Part shown: in pieces, positions 59,892 to 64,000 of the stretch | How the letters are laid out: the number at the start of each line of letters is the position of its first letter | How positions within the stretch are numbered: the first letter of the stretch is position 1 | Assembly (NCBI GenBank): GCA_019420275.1 | Contig: JAHZHN010000007.1 | Span: 1 to 64,000 of the forward strand | Direction: 5' to 3' | Source of the DNA: Clostridiales bacterium | GTDB taxonomy: Bacteria > Bacillota > Clostridia > Lachnospirales > Lachnospiraceae | DNA length: 64,000 nucleotides | Made by a program: the position numbers and the translations under genes | The notes under the pieces: model-generated | What the model was told of the DNA's origin: nothing | Seen by the model: the letters and a program-made list of their open reading frames with translations, nothing else | Database searches by the model: none

Positions 59892-60941
59892 CTACCATTC
59901 CGAGCAAGAATACATCGCTTTGCAAATTGTTATTTTGCCCTGGTGAATATCATCAAATAAATTATTAAGATGTTTCAGATCTGAACGATGCGTAATCAGA
60001 TCTGTTGTTTCCAATTTCTGATCATCTATCATTTTCACGGTATATGTCCATTCATTGAACGGCAGATTATTATAATAATTATTCCACACGCCAGTAAATT
60101 TAAGTTCTTTTCTCAAAATCTCGCTATGACAGTTAAGCTCTATTGTTGTATCATGCCTCGGATTTCCCAACAACACAATCATTCCAAATGTCCTGCTACA
60201 TTCAATGGCATGATTCCATCCACTAGATGTTCCAGTTCCCTCAATCACCACATCTGCCATTTTGCCATTTGTTATCATTTCTACTTTCTCTTTACAGTCA
60301 TCCTCCAAAGAATTTATTACCTCAAACCCTTTTTCTCTGGCAAAATCTACTTTTTTCTGATCAATATCTACCAAGATAGGAAAAACACCAAATATTTTGC
60401 ACCATCTTGCAGCAAGAATCCCGATTGGACCCGCACCAAAAATTACCGCGGTATCTCCACCCTTTATTTCACCTTTCCGTATAGCATGAAGAGCGACCAC
60501 AGCAGGTTCTGTCATAGCCAGCTCCTCTACCGATGTTCTCTGGTTTTGTGATGAAATAAAATGCCAAGATGAAGGTAACAAACAATACTCCGCAAATCCT
60601 CCATCCATTCTGGAGCCCAAATTATGATAGCTGCTACACTGCGCATACTGTCCTATTTTACAGCTGTCACATTCCCCACACGGCACTACCGGATATACTG
60701 CGCCAATCTTGCCAATGAGCTCTGAGTTGGCTTCCTCGCCGACTGCAACAACTTCTCCTGCAAATTCATGCCCTAGAGTCACCGGATATACCTTTGTACC
60801 CAACTGATAAACCCTGGGAATATCTGACCCGCAGATTCCACAGGCTCCAACTCTCAGAAGGATTTCTTTTCCTTTGGGTTCCGGTTTTTCTATGTCCTCC
60901 AGCTTAAAATCATTAATCCCATGTAGCCGCATAGCCTCCAT
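59892..60941 (-). CDS. Zinc-dependent polyol/polyol-phosphate dehydrogenase (GatD-like)
   Basis: 349 residues of the medium-chain dehydrogenase family. Catalytic zinc: GACGICGSDIPRV and GHEFAGEVV; structural zinc Cys cluster PCGECDSCKIGQYAQC; NAD loop VIFGAGPIGILAARW near residue 170. Resembles galactitol-1-phosphate 5-dehydrogenase. A paralogue of equal length sits two kilobases upstream in the same cluster. The last gene of the mannose-type PTS cluster. The AGGGTG ribosome site is moderate. Confidence 0.88.
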   Translation of the reverse strand: MEAMRLHGINDFKLEDIEKPEPKGKEILLRVGACGICGSDIPRVYQLGTKVYPVTLGHEFAGEVVAVGEEANSELIGKIGAVYPVVPCGECDSCKIGQYAQCSSYHNLGSRMDGGFAEYCLLPSSWHFISSQNQRTSVEELAMTEPAVVALHAIRKGEIKGGDTAVIFGAGPIGILAARWCKIFGVFPILVDIDQKKVDFAREKGFEVINSLEDDCKEKVEMITNGKMADVVIEGTGTSSGWNHAIECSRTFGMIVLLGNPRHDTTIELNCHSEILRKELKFTGVWNNYYNNLPFNEWTYTVKMIDDQKLETTDLITHRSDLKHLNNLFDDIHQGKITICKAMYSCSEW

Positions 60942-60959
60942 ATTTATACACCCTTCTTT

Positions 60960-61430
60960 CTAAATCACATCTTTTACATCAATAACCTTATCATCTGGAA
61001 TTACCTGTATTTTAACTTCGATTCCTTTCTCAATAAACTCTTTTAAAGCAGCCCTTTCTTCCTGATTCGCCGCAATATTCTTATACAATGTTGTTCTAGT
61101 TTCATTAATCCCCATTCCTCCAAGATTAATTTCTTTTAATCTAACTCCTTCTTCTATTACCTCTTTATATGCTAACGGCGATTTCGCCAGAAGGATGGTG
61201 GATACCTTCAGTCCATCCTTTAAAATTGCTGCTGCATCTTTTTCTGAAAATACCCTTACTTTTACTCCGGCTGGAGCTGCCATTTCCAGGACAGAGATCA
61301 TAAATTCATCTTTTGCTACCTTCTTGTCTATAACCATAATTTCTTTTGCCGGAAGTCGTTTCATCCAGGCTGTCATAACCTGTCCATGAATCAAACGATC
61401 ATCTACACGTGCTAATAATATATTTTCCAT
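60960..61430 (-). CDS. PTS EIIB, mannose/fructose/sorbose family
   Basis: 156 residues from the ATG at 61430, preceded by AAAAAGGAGA. The phosphorylated His is in VDDRLIHGQVMTAW near residue 14. Carries phosphate to a sugar or polyol imported by EIIC/EIID, which are not in the window and probably lie upstream to the right. EIIA of the same family is the partial gene at the right edge. Confidence 0.93.
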   Translation of the reverse strand: MENILLARVDDRLIHGQVMTAWMKRLPAKEIMVIDKKVAKDEFMISVLEMAAPAGVKVRVFSEKDAAAILKDGLKVSTILLAKSPLAYKEVIEEGVRLKEINLGGMGINETRTTLYKNIAANQEERAALKEFIEKGIEVKIQVIPDDKVIDVKDVI

Positions 61431-61446
61431 AATGTTCTCCTTTTTC

Positions 61447-62007
61447 TTATTCCAAATTAGCGTGCATTTTCCACAGACCATGCATATCTTTTATCTGTTT
61501 TTTTTCTGCAATCATCATTGCCGCTGCATCCTCCATTAATAGCAGGCTCTGTTCAAACAGGCTGCTCATAATCTGCTCAGACGGTATTTCATCTTGCAAA
61601 TTTAATTTCGTACTGCATGGAATGCGCACAAACAGATCCTCATACTCACTCATTGAACTTTCTCTATTCGAACCGATATGTATGACTTTCGCTTTATATT
61701 TCTTGGCAATTTTCGTAATTTCCAGAGGAATCACACTTTCCCCTGAACCTGAACCAACAATCAAAACATCACACTCCGTAATTGCCGGTTCATTTACCGC
61801 TCCTACATAATTTGCGCGAATTCCCAAATGATTCAGCCTTTTTGCAAATGCTTTCAACATTAAGAGAACTCTCCCAACTCCTGTCATAAAGACCTGCTGT
61901 GCATCACAAACCATTTGAACAAACTGTTCCATTTCTTCTGCATCCACTGCATCCAAACTCTGTTGCAATTCCTTTAGTATTAAGTCTTTCTTCTCCTGAT
62001 ATCCCAT
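61447..62007 (-). CDS. SIS-domain 6-phospho-3-hexuloisomerase-like protein
   Basis: 186 residues, a single SIS domain. Phosphate loop LIVGSGSGESVIP near residue 80; the N-terminal helical segment and VFMTGVGRVLL fit the HxlB/6-phospho-3-hexuloisomerase branch, which interconverts arabino-3-hexulose-6-phosphate and fructose-6-phosphate. There is no HxlA synthase here, so a role in a polyol route that ends in fructose-6-phosphate is more likely than formaldehyde fixation. It sits between the epimerase-like gene and EIIB. AGGTGA before ATG. Confidence 0.82.
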   Translation of the reverse strand: MGYQEKKDLILKELQQSLDAVDAEEMEQFVQMVCDAQQVFMTGVGRVLLMLKAFAKRLNHLGIRANYVGAVNEPAITECDVLIVGSGSGESVIPLEITKIAKKYKAKVIHIGSNRESSMSEYEDLFVRIPCSTKLNLQDEIPSEQIMSSLFEQSLLLMEDAAAMMIAEKKQIKDMHGLWKMHANLE

Positions 62008-62015
62008 AAAATCAC

Positions 62016-62699
62016 CTATGAAATTGCCTTTATATACTCTTGCTGCATTATATCAAAAGCTTTTTCCACGTTTTCATCCAGATGAAACAGACCGGATCCA
62101 CCCATGATGTAGATATCCGCTCCTGCTTCTTTCAACAGTCTGAACGTATCGGAATTACAAGAACCATCGATCTGAATTTTATAGTGAAATCCAAATTTCT
62201 CCCTCATCTTTTTGGCTTCTTTGATCTTCTCAAGCATTTCTGTTATGAAAGGCTGCCCAGAAAATCCTACATCCACAGTCATGATCGTCAAAATATCAAT
62301 CCTGTCTAAATAATGCTTTGCGGATTCCAGAGGCGTTGCAGGATTTAAAACCAGTCCTTTCGCACATCCCAACTCTTCTATCCGATTTAAAGTTCGGAAT
62401 GCATCTCCTTCAATCGTCTCTGCATGAACCGATATGATATCCGCTCCTGCTTTCGCCACCTGGCCAATCCAGTCATTGGGGCATGTGGTCATTAAATGAA
62501 CATCGATTGGGAGGGTACTAATTTTCTTAAATGCCTTTACCAAATCAGGTGACAATGTTATATTTTTGCAGTAATGTCCATCCATAATATCTACATGGTA
62601 CATTCCTGCTCGTCTATTAAGAGTTTCAATCTGTTCCTTTATTTTCAAGAAATCCATACACATCAATGAGATGGAAAACTCGTTCTTGCTTTCTATCAT
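62016..62699 (-). CDS. Ribulose-phosphate 3-epimerase-family protein (AlsE-like)
   Basis: 227 residues from the ATG at 62699, with AAAGGAG upstream. TIM barrel of the RPE family: VDIMDGHYC near residue 40, DVHLMTTCP near 67, LTIMTVDVGFSGQ near 135 and GADIYIMGGSG near 195. The Asp/His set fits D-allulose-6-phosphate 3-epimerase and relatives. Its product could pass to the SIS-domain isomerase next in the operon. Confidence 0.87.
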   Translation of the reverse strand: MIESKNEFSISLMCMDFLKIKEQIETLNRRAGMYHVDIMDGHYCKNITLSPDLVKAFKKISTLPIDVHLMTTCPNDWIGQVAKAGADIISVHAETIEGDAFRTLNRIEELGCAKGLVLNPATPLESAKHYLDRIDILTIMTVDVGFSGQPFITEMLEKIKEAKKMREKFGFHYKIQIDGSCNSDTFRLLKEAGADIYIMGGSGLFHLDENVEKAFDIMQQEYIKAIS

Positions 62700-62733
62700 T
62701 CTTTCTCCTTTCCTCATTTTTTATTATCATACA

Positions 62734-62753
62734 GGCTCCTTTTTACAGGAGCC
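62734..62753 (-). other. Short hairpin between dehydrogenase and epimerase genes
   Basis: GGCTCCT and AGGAGCC pair around a 6-nt loop, 7 nt after the dehydrogenase stop. No T run on the minus strand. Probably an intraoperonic stability or processing element. Confidence 0.4.
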
Positions 62754-62759
62754 CCATTT

Positions 62760-63818
62760 CTAATCACAGGCACTGTACATAGCCTTACAAATTATTGCTT
62801 TATGTTCATAAATATCCTTGAACAACTGCTGCATTCCCTCGATTCCGGCTGTATGAGTAATTAAATCTTCTACTTTCATCCTGCCTTCATCTAGCATTTT
62901 TACTGTATACTGCCATTCATTAAGAGGGATTGCCGCATAATAAGAATTCCATACCCCATGGATTTCAATTTCTTTTCTCAGAATCTGACTGTGATTTTCT
63001 AGCTGTATCTCCGTATTCTTATTTGGATTTCCCAAAAGGGCAATGGACCCGAACGTTCTGACATACTTGACTGCCTGATTCCATGCTGCAGATGTCCCTG
63101 TTCCCTCAATTACAACATCCGCCGTTCTTTTTCCTGTCGTCTTCTCCATGAAATCTCCGATATCTTCTTCTATAGAATTTACAATCCACAGACCTCTTTC
63201 CTCAGCAAACTGTTTCTTTACCGGATCAATGTCCACCATGATCACATGCCGCGCACCAAAAATTTCCGCCCATCTAGCCGACATGATTCCAATTGGACCC
63301 GCACCAAAAATCAGTACTGTATCCCCAGCCGTTACCCCTCCTCTGCGGACTGCATGCTGTGCAACAGTTGCCGGCTCAATCATCGCCAGTTCTTTTCCTG
63401 TCACTTCTGGATTTTCTGAAAAAATCAGATGCCATCTCGAAGGAATTATGCAGTACTCTGCAAATCCTCCATCACATCTAGATCCCAAATAATTGTAATC
63501 GGTACATTGGGCATAATGTCCAGTTTCACAAAATTCACATTTCCTGCACGGAATCAATGGAAATACTCCTGCTTTTTTCCCTATCAATCCCTGATCTTCC
63601 TGCTTTGATACCTCCACGATTGTTCCAGAAAATTCATGTCCAATCGTAATGGGAAATACATGAGCTCCCAGCTCAAACACTCTTGGCAGATCGGAACCAC
63701 AAATTCCGCACGCCTCCACCTTCATTAAAATTTCATCCTCTTTTAAATCTCTTAATTCGACCTCTTCGCACCTAAAATCTCCAATCGAGCGAAGACGCAA
63801 TGCTTTCATTTTCTTCAT
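62760..63818 (-). CDS. Zinc-dependent polyol/polyol-phosphate dehydrogenase (GatD-like), second copy
   Basis: 352 residues, paralogue of the gene at 59892. Catalytic zinc ACGICGSDLPRV and GHEFSGTIVEV; structural cluster PCRKCEFCETGHYAQC; NAD loop LIFGAGPIGIMSARW. The two copies share landmarks along their whole length (GSRCDGGFAEYC, WNSYYAAIPLNEWQYTVKML here), so one arose by duplication. Two enzymes may oxidise different positions or stereoisomers. It follows the EIIA gene by a few bases. Confidence 0.9.
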   Translation of the reverse strand: MKKMKALRLRSIGDFRCEEVELRDLKEDEILMKVEACGICGSDLPRVFELGAHVFPITIGHEFSGTIVEVSKQEDQGLIGKKAGVFPLIPCRKCEFCETGHYAQCTDYNYLGSRCDGGFAEYCIIPSRWHLIFSENPEVTGKELAMIEPATVAQHAVRRGGVTAGDTVLIFGAGPIGIMSARWAEIFGARHVIMVDIDPVKKQFAEERGLWIVNSIEEDIGDFMEKTTGKRTADVVIEGTGTSAAWNQAVKYVRTFGSIALLGNPNKNTEIQLENHSQILRKEIEIHGVWNSYYAAIPLNEWQYTVKMLDEGRMKVEDLITHTAGIEGMQQLFKDIYEHKAIICKAMYSACD

Positions 63819-63825
63819 CTCTGTC

Positions 63826-64000
63826 TCACTCTCTCCTTAATGACCGGATGCCCTTTGCACCCGCTTCTTCTACTTTCTTTGTAAGTGTATCCATCGTCAT
63901 ATCTTTTGTTCGCTCCAGCGATGCCGTAATTAGCATTGCCAAATTCATCCCTGTAATAATATGTACATTCAATTCCTTACTCAACGCACAAATTGTATTA
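63826..64000 (-). CDS. PTS EIIA, mannose family (C-terminal part, gene cut by window edge)
   Basis: Open in frame from the right edge to a TGA at 63826-63828, about 58 residues. The segment VHIITGMNLAMLITASLER is typical of the EIIA-Man C-terminal half (where the family has a VTGxNLPML motif), followed by a helical end. The N-terminal part with the phospho-His is outside the window. It is upstream of the dehydrogenase and partner of the EIIB at 60960. Confidence 0.85.
   Translation of the reverse strand, partial: NTICALSKELNVHIITGMNLAMLITASLERTKDMTMDTLTKKVEEAGAKGIRSLRRE

Noticed and set aside
1..64000. Insertion sequences, prophage, CRISPR array or rRNA
   Set aside because: No transposase or integrase, no regularly spaced repeats, and no rRNA-like stretch were found.

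Overview
The window comes from a spore-forming, anaerobic, moderately AT-rich Firmicute, most likely a gut member of the Lachnospiraceae (Clostridia). This rests on a gerA-type germination operon, a SipL-like coat-assembly protein, a CotS-like protein, rubrerythrin, the order uvrC-hprK-glcK-murB-rapZ-whiA-HPr, a methionine synthase split from its reactivation domain, and several PTS and polyol clusters. No insertion sequence, phage, CRISPR or rRNA is seen. Almost everything is on the minus strand; only rubrerythrin, a CotS-like gene and phosphohexomutase are on plus.

Layout. 1-6.9 kb: one housekeeping run, uvrC to the HPr/Crh-like gene and tRNA-Thr, joining DNA repair, carbon-regulation kinase, wall precursor synthesis and the WhiA/RapZ pair. 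7-12.2 kb: a FUSC membrane protein and a three-gene germination-receptor operon whose GerC is short. 12.3-16 kb: ispE with a GntR regulator, then veg and sipL. 16-23.4 kb: one probable operon that couples a DUF4430 lipoprotein and an ECF importer to metF, the MetH reactivation protein and metH, which points to corrinoid uptake feeding B12-dependent methionine synthesis. 23.5-34.5 kb: a close counterpart of the Escherichia coli ydjL-K-J-I-H-G cluster in the same gene order, with an added sugar-phosphate 3-epimerase and an added tail (M29-type peptidase-like protein, RraA-like protein, aminotransferase, DeoR regulator). 34.8-42 kb: ftsH, small lipoproteins, rubrerythrin, CotS-like protein, phosphohexomutase. 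42-53 kb: phospho-beta-glucosidase with an RpiR regulator, then a galactitol-type PTS cluster with an AraM-like dehydrogenase, AraD-like epimerase, HAD phosphatase and a choloylglycine-hydrolase-family enzyme. 53-59.9 kb: aroF-pth-mfd-PPIase operon. 59.9-64 kb: a mannose-type PTS polyol cluster that runs off the right edge.

The most notable signal is in the roughly 350 bases before aroF (DAHP synthase). A consensus promoter is followed by a 35-codon reading frame with eight Phe/Tyr codons in an eleven-codon stretch, then a 15-bp-stem intrinsic terminator, then aroF. This is the architecture of ribosome-mediated attenuation by aromatic amino acids, an unusual arrangement in Firmicutes, where T-boxes and TRAP are the better known solutions. 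The second is the ydj-like cluster, whose physiological substrate is not settled even in E. coli and whose extra genes here may narrow it. Three separate sugar-alcohol type clusters in one 64-kb window suggest a lifestyle built on polyols and rare sugars.
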